DNA of 64,000 bases from Piscicola geometra (GCA_943735955.1 OX030955.1:9727147-9791146); one strand, 5' to 3'. Positions 1 to 29,106 are shown, counted from the stretch's first letter. Notes: generated from the sequence alone by a model not told the origin. A program made the numbers and translations.

Positions 1-205
1 CCCATTCACCTCCAACCCACCCCCTCACCTCCAACCCACCCATTCACCTCCATCCCACCCCCTCACCTCCAACTCACCCATTCACTTTCCAACCCACCCA
101 CTCACCTCCAACCCACCCATTCACCTCCAACCCACCCACTCACTTTCCAACCCACCCACTCACCTCCAACCCACCCACTCACTTTCCCACCCACTCACCT
201 CCAAC
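1..205. repeat. Minisatellite, ccAcccattcacctccaa-type
   Basis: Imperfect tandem units of roughly 15-19 bases built on caacccaccca(t/c)tcacctcc, running from the window edge to about 205. On the minus strand it lies in the intron just 3' of the EGF exon. It extends beyond the left edge, so its full size is unknown. Confidence 0.85.
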
Positions 206-249
206 CCACCTACCCACCCAATTAACAACTCGCACAATAACCAACCCAC

Positions 250-15419
<15,170 letters not shown>

Positions 15420-15424
15420 CTGTT

Positions 15425-16070
15425 CAAGGGAGAAGAAATGAAATTTTTCAATTTATATGAATTCTGTAGAGTTTTATGATGTCAACAAGAATATCTTTAA
15501 AATAGAAGAAAGCACAAGTTTAACAAATAAATCACAATGATATACAGATATTTACTTTTAAGAGTCTACAAAGTAAATAATTATAGCAAAAAGAACAATG
15601 TATTGAAGTTAAGTGTGAAGTCCGTAAACTTTAAAGAGCTGATAAGACCATGGCATGATGAATGGCGGTGGGGCTTCATTGCTGGCCTCGCATTCCTTTG
15701 TAAATATCGCATGAATGCGCGGAATTTTTGCCAGCTCCAAAGTGTTTTTAACAAAATAAAATGTGGACACATTTGAAGAATTGCTAAATATTTCCGAAAC
15801 TAACTTCATCACTTGAATTTCCCATTGCCGAAGATTAAGTATAATAGAAAATTATAAATATAAAAGTAGGAAACCGATTAAAAAAGCAAGAAAAACTAGT
15901 TAAATATACGCTTTTAACGTTCAAGTAAACTAGCGATTGGTGAACTCGCAAGTGGTAAATAGAGTTGTCGACTCGAAAATGGTCAGGTGCTGAAAGATGG
16001 TGCTTTATGCATGGCTGTGAAACGCTTTATTTCCTACCTTTCAAGTGAACAGCACCACTCCAAAAAATGA
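15425..16070. other. Unique AT-rich DNA, nothing recognised
   Basis: No exon or repeat family recognised. Presumably upstream intron of the NELL-like gene, whose 5' exons were not found. Confidence 0.4.
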
Positions 16071-16072
16071 AC

Positions 16073-16185
16073 GGGTAGCCGAGTGTATAACGACTTTCAG
16101 CTTGATCAGCGGTTAATGGTCCTAGCTTCGAGTGCAACCGATGTCCTAAAAATCTATTGCATAATAATAATAATAATAATAATGT
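16073..16185 (+). repeat. tRNA-derived SINE, copy 3 (truncated)
   Basis: Keeps the tRNA-like head (gtagccgagtgtataacgac ... gcttcgagtgcaaccgatg) but lacks most of the body and passes almost directly to an ATA/AAT tail at 16160-16183. Confidence 0.75.
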
Positions 16186-16189
16186 AGAT

Positions 16190-19100
16190 GTAGATAGTCG
16201 TTTCCGAGCAGATTCAAAGCCTTCCGAAATGGCGTAGCAAACGAGGGCCTACCAGTGATTATCAAAAACTCAGTAATGAGAATGTCTAATTTAGTAGCAG
16301 AGCCAATGTCTTTAAAATATCCCGATTGACGTTTTTTTAATGAATTTTTGTTGTTCTCACACGAACCTAGAAAGTGAAACTAACGAAAAACATGGTACAA
16401 GACAGAGAAATATATAAATAATTATTCTCAACTAATTATGAATTGTTGAGAATATAATTTCAAGAATTTTGTAAAGTCTTGAAAGAAAAACTCTGCAAAT
16501 CACTTTCAAATTGGAGAGAAATTCAAAGTCATTTTTCTTATTTAATTAAAGAATCAATAATTAATTTAATTAAAGTATTAAATAATTAATTTAATTCTAC
16601 ACAACAATTCTAGTACTTTCATATGATCGTTAACGTGACAATATCACGTCGGCACATAACATTAGAAAACTACCATTTAATTTTTACTGACTTTTTAAGA
16701 ATCTAACGAGGACTTTAGAACGATTTAAATCTCATTAATAAATGGTATGTTAGTACCCGATGCATTTCAGAGAATAATAAAGTTATTTCAAGAAACTTTA
16801 TAAAAATAGTATAAAGACAAGCAAAAATGAGAAAGAATGAAGCGGGTAGATCACCTCTCGACAGGGCCTTACCACATACAGCTCAATCATTTCAAGCAAT
16901 TAACAAACGTCGAGCACTCGGGTTTCCGCACTTAAAACACAACGCCGACTGAAGCAGATTTGAAACCATAATGAAAAAAAGGAAAAACTTCAAGTTGAGT
17001 TTTCACAAAAGTTCGCTTTCAAACGTTGAATCGGTAAGCACTAGCCAGGCTCTCTGGTGTAAAGCGACTTATCATCTTAGGCCAGTGCAACACCTTCGCT
17101 TGAGTTTCCTCTCACATGTTCTGCATTGCTCCACATTACTTCGCTCTACCTTCTCTCTTTTCACGCACCTACCAACACCCTGGCATACACGAAGCCTCCA
17201 TGCCACTCAACACCCCTTCTTTCCTTTTCCTTCTTAAGTCTAAGAGGTGTTTTAATAAAACCATTAGATTCTCAGCCTCTTTCATTCCTGAACCTCTGCA
17301 ACCATTCCTCCAGCAAGCTTCATCTCCCGTATTATTTCCTATATTCATATGCTATAAATTATTTCATTTATTTCGTTATAGCCATCTAATTCACAATGAA
17401 TTTCTCAACTCTTTAAAAAGAGTCTCAAGTCTTTTTTCTTTCAAAACAGACGACAACGAACTCTTAATTTTCTAATAAGTCTTGATGCTTCTACTGATAT
17501 GCTTACTGGACCATGATCTCTTGGCTAGCATCTCTTACAATACTGCCTCTTTAAATCCACTTTGAAATCACCATAGCACTCTTCCTATTGTAACACCCCC
17601 ACAACACTCCTCTGTACCACTTCACCATTCTTATTTGACATTGACACCCTTCAAAGCATTAACCCCCCAACATAAAAGTTAATTTCTGTTTTAAATGTCT
17701 TTCTTTGTGGCAGTTACTTCATCATGCAAACAATGGACAATGACTTAAAAATTATTTATTTGAAATATATCATATTGTTGATCCACCCACCTTTTCTGCT
17801 GAACCATTAAATTTTTAATTAAGATAATTAACAAAATATTTATAATAATAAAACTGAATTAAAAAAGTAATAAAAATAATACTGGATATAAAGTATCAAA
17901 ACAAAGAATAGTGGATAGAAAATATTAATACCAAAAAAAGTGGATAAAAATATAAAGAATATTTGAAAAATATAATTAAGACTAATTCAGTAAGAAATTC
18001 TATGCAATGTAGAACAACAAGAGTTGGATACTTCTCTTTAGAGTCCAGATGTAATTCAATATCTAGTTTCAAGTTTATTTTCCTTTTTATGTACATATAA
18101 ATTTTAATACAATTCTAAGTCCTATTCTCAGTTTATCTAATTCTCAATATTATATTAAAGAAAAGAAAAGAAACTATAAACATAATGCTTTTATTTCACT
18201 TGTATATATAGAAAATTTTGTCTAAAAATAATTTATTCAAAATGAAGGATTATTTATGAATATATATTATGTTTATTTTCATTTGAAATAAAACATTTAT
18301 TTTTCTAAGAAAACTAGCTCAAAAATAGCAATAAATCATTAACATCTTATTTCATGAAGTTGTTTTAACACTCATTCAATTTGTGAAGTTAACAATCTAA
18401 ATTTACTAAAAGCCCATAATTTATCAATTTAGCAGCTAAATTTAAGCCAATATACATTATTGTGTTTAAAGTTTAAACAAGTCCATGAGAAAAGTTTATT
18501 TATTGAAAGGTATATCATGAGAGTAAATTTATGAAGTAAATAAATTTAAATAATTAATTGGCATGAAAAATGAAAAATCAACAGCGAAAACCTGAGAAGT
18601 GATATGTAGTGACGAAGAAGATCCATACCAAGACGAACACTTTCATTTTAGTTTTATCGTCTGCAATACGCAGCGTTTCTTTTCGGTTTTTAATCTTTTG
18701 ATGAATTGAGGTAAAATTCCTTTCAAAAACTTGGTGAGAGGTCTTGGCAATTTTGAATTAGTAATCATGTTTTAGTAAAAAAGACAAAGAATAATAATGT
18801 TTTTAAAAATGAATTATGAGACAGGGTAGTGCCGAATGGTTCTCTTGATTAAACTTTACATTTTCAAAACTTGATTTATTACTCAACATTATTTTCAACA
18901 TTTCAAACTTAATACTTTGCATGTTCATTTTAAATATACATTCATCATAATAACATGAGCTCAACCGTTCGGTTAAACATAAAGCATTCCGTGAATGTGA
19001 GACCCCGACAAGCAAATATTTAAAAATATAATGTTTCAAAGAGACTTTTGAAAACTCAACTATTTATTTGATTGTGTAATATTTCATGTTTAAACAGCTC

Positions 19101-19735
19101 TAACAAAGGAGTAGAAGATTAATTGTAAGAACACATCATTATTGCTTAGTTGTCAAAACGACTTTATTATCTGGCCTTAAATCAACCTTCAAGTAAACCA
19201 TAGTATCCATTTAATTACTTTACAAATTCACTTAAACTTCAGAGAGTAATGTTATTTTTCAAAAAGTATTTGTAAGCACTGATTATTTGAGTCCAGCATA
19301 TATGAACGAACGCCTGCGAACTCTCAGGCTATACGTAATGAGAAACACATTTCGAGAAGTTCTTTTATACCTGAATATTGTTACCTTTCATTAAAGAAAT
19401 ATATATGTGAATTCATAGACATATAAATATAATACAAAATAACGTAGACCCTTAGGCATTATATAGACGTATTATAGCTCTTCGAAAGAAACAAAAATGT
19501 AGGTTAAAACTTGAAAAGAATACATATGCATAATGCGACGAAGTTTGTATGACGAAGTTGAAAAATTAAAATAATTTACAACAATGTATTGGAAATGAAA
19601 GTTGACGGTAGTTTCAACGGTGAAACTTTAATTTGTAAGATGGAATTAAATCAGTGGGAAATGCTTTCCGATGAGACTTTATTTTGCATTAGAATGTACA
19701 CCTTGTGATCAGCAACATTTCATTGAAATTTTTTT
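16190..19735. other. Long AT-rich stretch, no gene recognised
   Basis: Open frames at 16971-17237 and 17116-17475 overlap in different frames, carry no recognisable domain and sit in a pyrimidine-rich patch. The rest is strongly AT-rich with no repeat family recognised. Confidence 0.5.
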
Positions 19736-19740
19736 TTGAA

Positions 19741-20205
19741 GATACAATACAAAACAATAAATACTATACAATACAATAAAATACAATATAAAAAAATACA
19801 ATACAATAAAATACAAAACCATATAATAAAATACAAAACAATATAATACAATAAAATAAAATAAAATAAAATAAAATAAAATAAATAAAATAAAATAAAA
19901 TACAATAAAATACAATACAATACAATACAATACAATACAATACAATACAATACAATACAATACAATACAATACAATACAATACAATACAATACAATACAA
20001 TACAATACAATACAATACAATACAATACAATACAATACAATACAATACAATACAATACAATGCAATACAATACAATACAATACAATACAATAAAATACAA
20101 TACAATACAATAAAATACAATACAATACAATACAATACAATACAATACAATACAATAAAATACAATACAATACATTACAATACAATAAAATTAAATACAA
20201 TACAA
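19741..20205. repeat. (TACAA)n pentanucleotide satellite
   Basis: About 465 bases of tacaa units. The core 19,910-20,090 is almost perfect; the left part degrades into taaaa variants. Because 5 is not a multiple of 3, minus-strand frames stay open as repeating Tyr-Cys-Ile-Val-Leu, an artefact and not a gene. Confidence 0.97.
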
Positions 20206-20417
20206 TTCACGGAAGATTGCTATTAAAATGGCGTAAAGACAAACGATCTTCAAGACCACGGATCAGAAAGAAGAGTTAATGAAGAAGGGAGAAAAGGATA
20301 AGGAAGAGGGTCTTCTAATTGAAAAATGTAGGCGAGAAACAAGAGTAATTAACAATCAGCCTCGTCCCAGTGCAAGCATCTTTTCTCAGAAATCCACCTT
20401 AGCCATTATTCACAAAC

Positions 20418-20655
<238 letters not shown>

Positions 20656-20659
20656 GTAA

Positions 20660-23600
20660 TGGAATGTGACAAACACAGACCACACAAGACCTTCGACAAT
20701 GTGTTCCTTGTGTTGGCAGCACCTTGTGATTCCTCATTATTACAGAGGGCCTGCGTCATCAAGGCACTATGCAGCAATCGAGCACACTGAAGAGCATTCA
20801 AGAACGTCGCAACAATGCTCAGGCATGCAGTCAATTCTTGATTTATGAAGCATTCTTGCGAGGGTTGCCATTCGTTGCTGCCTTCAAAGTTGCCTCCACG
20901 TCGTCTCTTGTGTGAGGCGCTTGTGCTCATTCTGATACGAGAAGATTCGCTCGTATTTTTTATTCTTTATTTTGGTAGTGGCGAGGTTTTCATTCAGATA
21001 CGAATAGCTTTTAGTGTGTGGTATAAGTTTGTCTTATATTCTTGGTAGTTTCAAAACTGACGTTCTACAATCTCTATAGATTTTAGTTTAGTTTGTCTAC
21101 TTATTATTTATTTCCGTATTTGCCAAATGTCGTTCAAAAACCTCATTGACCTCCACAGCAGATGAAGCAGACTGTTGCTTTCTTGAACACTTTTTAAAAA
21201 ATCCATCGCATCCTTGCAAAAAAACTAAACTAACCGATCATTGATATCGGATTGAAAAGAAGAAATAAGAAATACTTTAATCATAAATTAATTAATAAAA
21301 ATAATAAAATTAGTAAAAAAATAAAAATAATAAAAATATAAAATTTAGATACTAATAATATAATATATTATTATACATATAAATTATAATGATATGAATA
21401 ATAACATAACTAAACAAATAAAAGAAGTAATAAAAATGCAAAAATACAAACTTCTTGAATGGAACCTAAAAAGTGCCTACGTCATTCGCTAATGGCTGTC
21501 TCTCTGGTGTCCTGCGCTGTCTAAGAAACAACAAATAAAAACGCATTGTCCTTGTTCGGAGAGTGCTGCAATGTGAAGTTATGACAGACTATTTTTCATT
21601 AAATTATCTAAAATGTTGTTGTTGTAGTTGTAGTATGCGAATGAGTTTCGGCTAGTTGTTTTACGGTTTCTTTCACATTTAATGACAAAAGCTTTCAAGA
21701 ATGCTTTATAACCGTCGACACAATGCATTGAACAATTTAAAATATTCAACGAACAGGGCTGAAAGTATCGAAAGTGAGTGAATACGCTAGCCTGTCTTGC
21801 ACTTGCAAATTGAGGCATAGCGAAGGGTGGATTCAACTTAGGATAGAAATATTTCGTTAAATTGCCATATTAACAAAACTAAATTTTTCTTTAGATACTA
21901 TTACTTTTTCCTATTACTAATATCTTTGAACTTTGGTCTATTAACTTTTTTTTCAGTATGTTTAGTTTCATGTGATTTATTCGAAAAAAATTTCTATAAG
22001 AAGAGCCAGAATGCTGTTGAAAAAAACTTAAGTAATTGGATGACTTAGAACAATACAATTTATTGGAAAATATTTAAGTTATAAACTTTGATACCACATG
22101 TGTCAATAATGCAGTAAAAAAATTGAGTTGTCGTTATAATAAAAAAAGATTTATAGAAACAGTATACTTTAGTACATAGAATGTCAACATATAGTCCTAA
22201 GACATTCAATCGAATAAATGTTCGGTAGAAAGACAATTTCTCTTAACATATCCTATAACTTTGTTTGAAAAATCAGTGACAACTGAGCGAATCTCAAAAA
22301 AAAATTTAGACAAAGTGAAGTGAAAGAAAAAGTTTATAAAATGGCACTACGATATGCCGTTTTTATATGAATTGGTGATGGTCTTCCGATACTACTAAGA
22401 ACATGGGTCTTTCCTTTCATTAATTTTCAAGTCTCACCTCATATAAATAATGCAATATATCTATTTTGCAAACTTCCAGACTAAAGAGAAATAATTTCGG
22501 AACTTTTTGAATTCATTTGCGAAACTTGGTTGCATATTTGGTTCAGTGACAATTTTTATAAGGAAGACAATTGTGTAATATTGGACAACGGTTAAAAAAC
22601 ACAAAGAAGCACATAGAAACTTTCAAAAGAAGTCGAATAAAGAAAAACACAAAAACGAACATTTACGCGGAAAGAGCAATTAGAATCGTACAAGAAATGA
22701 GTTGTGAGGTGCTGAAAAAATCAATTCAAAGTTTATTTTCTAGAATAAATAAATATATTGTATTATTGAAGGTAAAATGATGATTTTAACACTATGAATG
22801 TCCAAACAATCTGGTATTTTACGTGTATTTCGCATGCGATTGGGAAGAATGTATATATAAGAAGATTGGGCGGAATGTGTAGAATTAGTTTAAATTATAA
22901 TGCATTTCGAATACAATTGGGTGCCTCTGAAGGCAGTTCCGCAGTTGGAAGAGGCTTGAAAGAAGATTGATGGTTTGTTGAACGATGCCTTCGTGATTTA
23001 CACGCCAAGAAATTGGAAAAAGGTTTTCAGTTACATCGTTGAGAGTTTCTTTGATTAAAGGCTTTCCTTCCTCTCACATCGTAACTTACTTTCTGCGTGA
23101 TTGATAAGGGCGTCATTATAGTTTAGTTTTGAAGGCTCCGATGCCTCGACCGACTTGTGAATTACATCATCCTCTAATTCATCTTTAAGCGCGCATCAAG
23201 GACATGATGCCGGTATATAAATTTGGGAATCTCAATTCAATAAAAAATTTTATCAACAAATTTCAAACAGTTTTTAATTATATTTTCTAATAAAATCTTC
23301 TTTATAAATGGATAAGCTCTCCACCATGCACTGGGAAGCTACGTTCTTTCAGAGCCCTCTATCATCCGCAAATTAGTCATAGTAAATTCTAACCCTGGTA
23401 AGTTCAATAATTATTGATTATAATCAACAGGAAAATCTACAACTCACCAATCACGACCATCTTACTAGTACAACAACTTTATTTTGGTCCATACAATCAT
23501 TTATTAAAATTCAAAACGTTTTTTATACAAATTAGGGCAAGGATGCACAAGATGGAACAATTTTTCCACGTAGCTTCATAGCTCAATTGCATAACCACTA

Positions 23601-24280
23601 ACGTAAATTAAAGTCCAACCATTATTTGGACTCTGTCTAACTATACCAACTTTAACATAAGTAATAAAGAATAAAGGAATATGAACACTCAACAATTCCA
23701 TCTTGAAAAAACACGGATCTTTGGTTAGCGGCTGCCATTTTGGCAGCCGCTCAAATAAATTTGTGGAATAAACGGTTTTGGGTATAATATATTAAAATTT
23801 TAGAATCTAAAGTCTAAATAAAAATTAAATTTAATTAATTAGAATGTTTTTAGTGCAAATGTTGGTTGTTTTGAATCTGTCGAGAATGGCCGCAGCAGAC
23901 CAAGATGGCCGCAGGGAATCAAAGCGCTCAAGGAGAAAGGATAAAGGAGAAAGCTTTCCATAGCAGCAGCAGTACCAGCGTTGGCAAAGACTTCTCCTTC
24001 ACCCTCTTTCGCAGCCTCGGCACCAGTGGCAAGACAGAAAATTGAGAAGAATGATGATTGTGTTTTGAGGATGATGTGGTAATGATTGTGCTGTGGTATG
24101 AGTGTTGGTATTGTGGTGATGAAAGAATTTTTTATTTATGGTGATAGTGATTTTTTGGCGGTGATTGTCATGGTGGGGTGGGTGAGGTTGGATTATTGAG
24201 GTTGATCGTGTGTTTATATATATATATTTTAATTTATATATATACATATATTGGTAATGGTCTAAAAACCGTTTTATTTA
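20660..24280. other. Mostly AT-rich DNA, no gene recognised
   Basis: No exon could be supported. Around 23,640-23,770 the sequence resembles, in reverse, the repeat at 46,640 and 50,300 (including the hairpin gcggctgccattttggcagc and its complement), so part of this stretch is dispersed repeat. Confidence 0.5.
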
Positions 24281-24282
24281 AC

Positions 24283-24364
24283 AAATTTATTTGAAGAGCG
24301 CCTTTGTTCACTTAGTAAAGGGCGCTATACAAATCATTAGTGATTGATTGATTGATTGATTGAG
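24283..24364 (+). repeat. SINE/LINE 3' tail: AGCGC hairpin plus (TTGA)n
   Basis: gaagagcgcctttgttcac, aaagggcgctatacaaatca and gattgattgattgattg, the same module as at 6447 in the opposite orientation. Confidence 0.85.
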
Positions 24365-24752
24365 CAATTAGGCTCCCAAAATGGAATGCTTAGTTGCCTA
24401 GATTGAAATCATATTGTATGTCATAAAAATTTTAATTTAAACATTTTTACCTATTATCAGACTATCTTATTTATCTAAATAAATACTTTTTCCGCTCACT
24501 CAATAATGATCATTTCAAAATATCTATATTCTGGAACGTGTAGTCTTTCAGTTCCTTCTGAAAAACGTCGTCAAATGTCTTTTAAAAACGCCCTAAATCT
24601 TTTCAGAATTTTCAAAATTTCATTTTTAGAGTAAACTCTCTGGATTAACATAAGTTTAACTCGTTTTACCCAGAGAATTTTTTTTATTTCGTCTTTTACT
24701 TTTAGCTTCAACCATTCCCCGTGCAAACCTCTAGATTATAGTCTATTGAGAC
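24365..24752 (-). repeat. Dispersed repeat, distal part (split by nested insertion)
   Basis: Reverse-complement relative of 46,240-46,620 and 56,160-56,520: shares ttccgctcactcaataatga, ctttcagttccttctgaaa and gtgcaaacctctag. It continues at 29,867-30,330 on the other side of the 24,753-29,866 insertion. Confidence 0.8.
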
Positions 24753-25069
24753 CAGACCTGGGAGTCGAATTTTTTTAATGACTTGGGGTAAAAATGACTC
24801 AAAAACCAACTTGAAACTGACTTCTGGAAACAGAAACGACTAGACTTGAAACTGACTTCTGGAAACAGAAACGACTAGACTTGACTTGACAATAAATCAA
24901 TCGACTTGAGGAATCTTAAATAATTTTAACACGCATTTTTTTAGCTTGGGTTGTAACTATCTATCTGTCTATGTAATGGATTTTACGAATGTTTTTTTTA
25001 AATAAAAGACATGATAATTTCAAAATGTATTAAAAATAAAAAAGTAAAAAAAATAATACATTTGGACAG

Positions 25070-25435
25070 TTAATTGTTTTTAATAGTAACTTCTTTAGTT
25101 ATGGGAAAATATTTAGAATAATTGTCATGCACAAAAGATAATGAATTGGGCCGATGTGGTGCCATAGAGGATCTTTTGACGTTCAGCATGAGTCTAAAAG
25201 TAGAAAACATACTTTCAACGGGAACACTAGAAGCTGATATGGTTAGATAGCTTCTGGCTAGTGAACTTAAAAAGGTAACATTATTTTGCTGGTTTTCCCA
25301 AAATGCCAATGGCGACTCATAAATTTTAAGCCTTTTGTCTGTACATCCGTTGTTTTATGTTCAAAATTTACATTTTCCTTTAATGTAGTTGTGGAACTTT
25401 TTCCATTGGATTTCACACGCGATATGTGTCCTGAA
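25070..25435 (-). pseudogene. hAT transposase C-terminal remnant
   Basis: Minus-strand frames read LARSYLTISASSVPVESMFS and then RSSMAPHRPNSLSFVHDN, the hAT dimerisation (Dimer_Tnp_hAT) pattern L-A-x-x-Y-L ... S-S-x-P-x-E-x-x-F-S. The coding continues in a second frame from about 25,267 upstream and is cut at 25,436 by another element, so it is broken. It is probably the residue of the transposase belonging to the 24,753-29,866 element. Confidence 0.8.
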
Positions 25436-25995
25436 TAGAGGTCGGACTGGGTACCCAATCTGAACGAGAATGAAAATTAATTTCGGGATGGGAAAAGTCG
25501 AGAACCGGGAATAGGTTTTCGGGACGGGAACGGGAAAAACGAGAATAAAAGTTATTGGAGTTGGATTCTTTAACTATTACATCTATGCAAACTCCTAAGT
25601 ATGGAAATCTTAACTTCATCGATACTCCGTACTTAAAATAAGTATTAAATGCAATAGAAATGTATAACGAAGCCACCATTGCATTATCAATATCAAAATC
25701 TCCAGCATTCCATTTGAAGTTGTTATGGCGGGTCTAAATATTAGGAAGATTAGAACAAAAGGGTGATGATGAAAACTTGTCAGATGAAATCAAACTGGTC
25801 TGATGAATTATTTTTATTTTATAAATTAATACTTTGAATTTGAATGATTAATTTCCAGTTGATTGCTCAGTTGATCATTTCGACAAAAGAAAAGATGCCC
25901 ATTGATCATATTCATATGGCAGCATGTCTGTTGCATCCACAGTATGAAAGAATAATATTTAAAGAGTTTGGGATAGAAAATAAAAAATACCAAGA
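25436..25995 (+). mobile_element. hAT-type element (GGGTACCC family), 3'-truncated copy
   Basis: Starts tagaggtcggactgggtacc with cgggacgggaacgggaaa repeats. It then runs through sequence that is the inverse of 57,000-57,560, and ends in a transposase scrap on the plus strand reading DHIHMAACLLHPQYERIIF at about 25,895-25,970. The other terminus is missing: retrotransposon sequence begins at about 26,000. Confidence 0.75.
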
Positions 25996-26017
25996 CATTC
26001 ATTAAAAAAAACTTAAT

Positions 26018-26160
26018 TCAATTTTGTACAGCTAGACCAATTTTATCAAAAAATATAAGTACAAATTTTATAGGATTCAATTTTAAAAACATAGAGCTAG
26101 AACAGTTTTCAATAGATAATAGACATGAAGATATAGATGACCTAACAGTATTATATATCG
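26018..26160 (-). pseudogene. Fragment of CR1-like retrotransposon (post-RT segment)
   Basis: Minus-strand frame containing LSIENCSSSMFLKLNPIKF, closely similar to LSIENWSSSMSLKLNPLKF at 49.6-49.9 kb. Both resemble the S-x-x-M-x-L-N-P-x-K segment after the YADD motif of CR1/Jockey-type reverse transcriptases. Confidence 0.7.
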
Positions 26161-26164
26161 AAGC

Positions 26165-28340
26165 TGGCATATGTTGTTCGTCCGTCGAGTCGACGAGGAC
26201 CACTTTAAAGTCATTCGGAGGGTGTTGTGAAGGGCTCTCTGTGTGTGCGCAGATGGCTGATGAGGCCGATCCTGGCACGGAAGGTTCGGGAACATGAGGG
26301 ACATGGGATGAGTGCGACGTCTGCAGGAGGGTTGACAGTGTGGGCTTTACGAACTTGCCTCTTCTTTTTTGCGGCGTTGATCCTGTTTGCCTCACAGGTC
26401 ATGGCACCTTTGTGGATGGAAGAGCGCCAGGTGGAACGATTGTTGCAGCTTGTTCCCACGTTTCTACGTTGATGGAAAACGCTTTTAGTGAGGCTTTCAG
26501 AGTGTCTTTAAAACGTTTCTTTTGCCCACCCTGAGACCGCTGTGAATGCAGAAGTTCACCATAGAAGAGTCTTTTTGGCAGTCTTTCGTCTTGCATTCGG
26601 ACTACGTGTTCTGCCCAGCGAAGCTGAGATTGTATTAGAAGGGTGAAGATGCTGGGAAGTCCTGCTATGGACAGTACCACTGTGTCTGGAGTTTTGTCCT
26701 GTCATTTTATGCCGAGGATTTTTCTGAAGCTTGTTGTGTGAAAGTGGTTCAACTTCCTAGCATGGCGTTGATATAAAGTCCACGTTTCACATGCATATAG
26801 CAGAGTGGGGAGCACCACAGATATGTATACCTTCAGCTTTGTCTTGGTGGTGATGCCTTTTCTGTTCCAGACGTTGGGATACAGCCTGCCAAAAGTGGAA
26901 CTGGTTCTAGCAATTCTAATATTCACATCGTCATCGATAGTGACACTTTGGGATAGTGTACTGCCTAGGTAGGTGAACCGGTCCACTGTGTTGAGTTATT
27001 GGCCATAGACCGTGATGTTAGGCTCAACGTATGGCTTTCCGGGTGCTGGCTGATGAAGGACTTTAGTCTTCTTTGTGCTGATCGTCAGACCAAAATTTGT
27101 GCAGGCGCTGGAGAACAGGTTTACGCTGCGTTGCATGTCGGCTTATGAAACAGCGTTGAGGGCACAGTCATCAGCAAACAGCAGGTCTCTGGTGATGTCT
27201 GTCGTGACTTTGGTTTTTGCCTGGAGCCTCCGAAGGATCAACAGTTTGCCATCTGTGCGGTACTTTAGATTGACACCAACCGCCTCATCTCTGAATGCAT
27301 CGGTCAGCATGGTTGAAAACATATGGCTAAACAGAGTTGGTGCCAGAACGCAGCCTTGCTTGACCCCGTTCGTGACTGGGAAAGGGTCAGATGTCCTGGA
27401 CTCTGGCTTGCATTCCACCGTGGAATTTTTTCACCAAGACGATGAATTTCCTTGGACAACCGTACTTGGCCATGATCTTCCATAGACCCTCTCTACTAAC
27501 GGTATCGAAAGCCTTGGTGAGGTCCACATATGTAGAAAACAGGTCAGAGTTTTGCTCCTGACACTTTTCTTGCAGCTGCCTGTCAGCAAAAACCATGTCG
27601 ATGGTTCCACGTTGTTTACGGAAACCACACTGACTTTCAGGCAAGAGACCTTGGTCAAGGTGGGCTGTGAGGCGGTTGAGCAGGATTCTGGCAAAAATCT
27701 TTCCTGCAATGGAAAGGAGCAATATGCCTCTGTGGTTGTCGCAGGCTTGTTTACTTCCTTTCCGCTTGTAGAGATGTATAATGGAAACATCTTTGAATTC
27801 CTGCGGAATTGTCTCTTTCTCCCCATCAATAGGTAGAACTGGTGGAGCCTTTTAGTCAGAGCTGGTCCGTCCTCCTTGTAGACCTCAGCTGGAATAGCGT
27901 CTGAACCAGGTGCTTTGCCACTGGAAAGAAGACGTATTGCTTCCTGGGTCTCGTGCAAGGTTGGAGGATCGTCCAGTGCTTCGTTGGTGGGCACTTGGGG
28001 AAGACGATTGATGGCTTCGACGTTGATGCTGGAGGGGCAATTGAGGACGTTGTCAAAATGTTCGGCATATCTCTCCAAGATCTTTTCTTTGTCGGTAATG
28101 AGAGTGTAACCATCTGCACTGAAAAGGGGGTATGAGCCAGAAGACGTGGAGCCATAAACTTCTTTCAAGGCGTTATAAAATTCTTTGTGGTCCTTCTTGT
28201 CTGCATAAGCCTAGATTTCGTCAGCTTTTTTACTCAGCCAATCGTCCTGCATCTTAAGAAGTTTGAACTGCACTTTTTTGCGTATGTTGATGTATGCATC
28301 TCTCCTTAAGAGGAATTATTTTAATTTTTTTGTTTCTACC
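26165..28340 (-). pseudogene. Non-LTR retrotransposon ORF2 remnant (reverse transcriptase to C-terminal zinc finger)
   Basis: Read 3' to 5' on the plus strand, in several frames: SSGKAPGSDAIPAEVYKEDG (start of the RT domain, about 27,940); FRKQRGTIDMVF and YVDLTKAFDTVSREGLWKI (27,480-27,640); NGVKQGCVLAPTLFS and LLFADDCALNAVS, with the catalytic F-A-D-D box (27,140-27,370); FTYLGSTLSQS and LLYACETWTLYQRHARKLNH (26,740-26,980); LRWAEHVVRMQDERLPKRLF (26,560-26,630); and a C2H2 finger, CPSCSRTFRARIGLISHLRT (26,230-26,300). Frame changes near 27,420, 27,700 and 26,450 and a stop at about 28,215 show it is dead. It is an APE-class non-LTR element; the clade is not assigned. Confidence 0.9.
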
Positions 28341-29106
28341 GCTTTTATAGGGTCCCCACCATCCGCGGTGAGCTGGCTAGGTAAGTTTGAAACAGACAAT
28401 TTTAGGGCATCTTTTCTAGCCCATTCTTCATGCCAGGAAGTGAGTAGTGCATTCCTGAAAAGGGCTGCTCAGTCGCCCAGAGGGCTGCCGGATTCTACCG
28501 CTGATTCATATCGGCGAAGACCGACCCAATGCCCTGAGCCGCCTGTGTGCAGGGTCACGACTACGACTCCCAGTGTACTCACACCTGCCGCTTCGTCGTT
28601 TGCCTTTCGCCACAGGACTTGTCGAATGAGGTGAATGAATGACTAAAAGTGACTTGCGCGATGAATTGGATTAAAGTGAGAAAGAGTTGTGCAGTTCGTC
28701 GATCTCACTCTCTCGCCCGAGACCATCTTGATTCAGTAGCAAGACAGGGTCGAGACGGCTGGAGATGGAACCGGGTGCAGTGGATGGCCATGATGTTCTT
28801 CGTGTCTCGTCATGCCCTTAGCGTTCCACAAAGCTTTGCTGTGAATCGCCTTCTTGACCGTTGACCATCTAGTGGTTCTTCCGCTCCGTCCGCCGATTCC
28901 AGTCTTCACGTGCATAGGTAGACATACCTAGACCACTGCGCACGCTACAGTTTCAATCTTCGTTCCAAGCCATGGAACAGGGAGTCAAGTTAGTTATAGC
29001 GCCAACAACCCGCTTTCGCCCCTTCAGCATTTAGCCTTATCCATGGAGTGCCACGAGGAGGCATGCTGTTGGACTTTGGAACAGAGCCTGCAACGCAGAT
29101 CGACCT
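28341..29106 (-). repeat. GC-richer block, probable 5' region of the same retrotransposon
   Basis: Markedly higher GC than the surroundings, including tcggcgaagaccgacccaat and gagacggctggagatggaac. No long open frame. Its position upstream of the RT remnant on the minus strand and its composition suggest the element's 5' end, but I recognise no motif. Confidence 0.4.

Noticed and set aside
16971..17475. Overlapping plus-strand frames of 88 and 119 codons
   Set aside because: They overlap in different frames within a pyrimidine-rich patch, and none shows a domain or splice context.
19709..20200. 163-codon minus-strand frame of repeating Tyr-Cys-Ile-Val-Leu
   Set aside because: Produced by the TACAA pentanucleotide repeat, open in three frames at once; no signal of coding.
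26227..28135. Plus-strand open frames across 26.2-28.1 kb
   Set aside because: They are the antisense of the retrotransposon reverse transcriptase on the minus strand.
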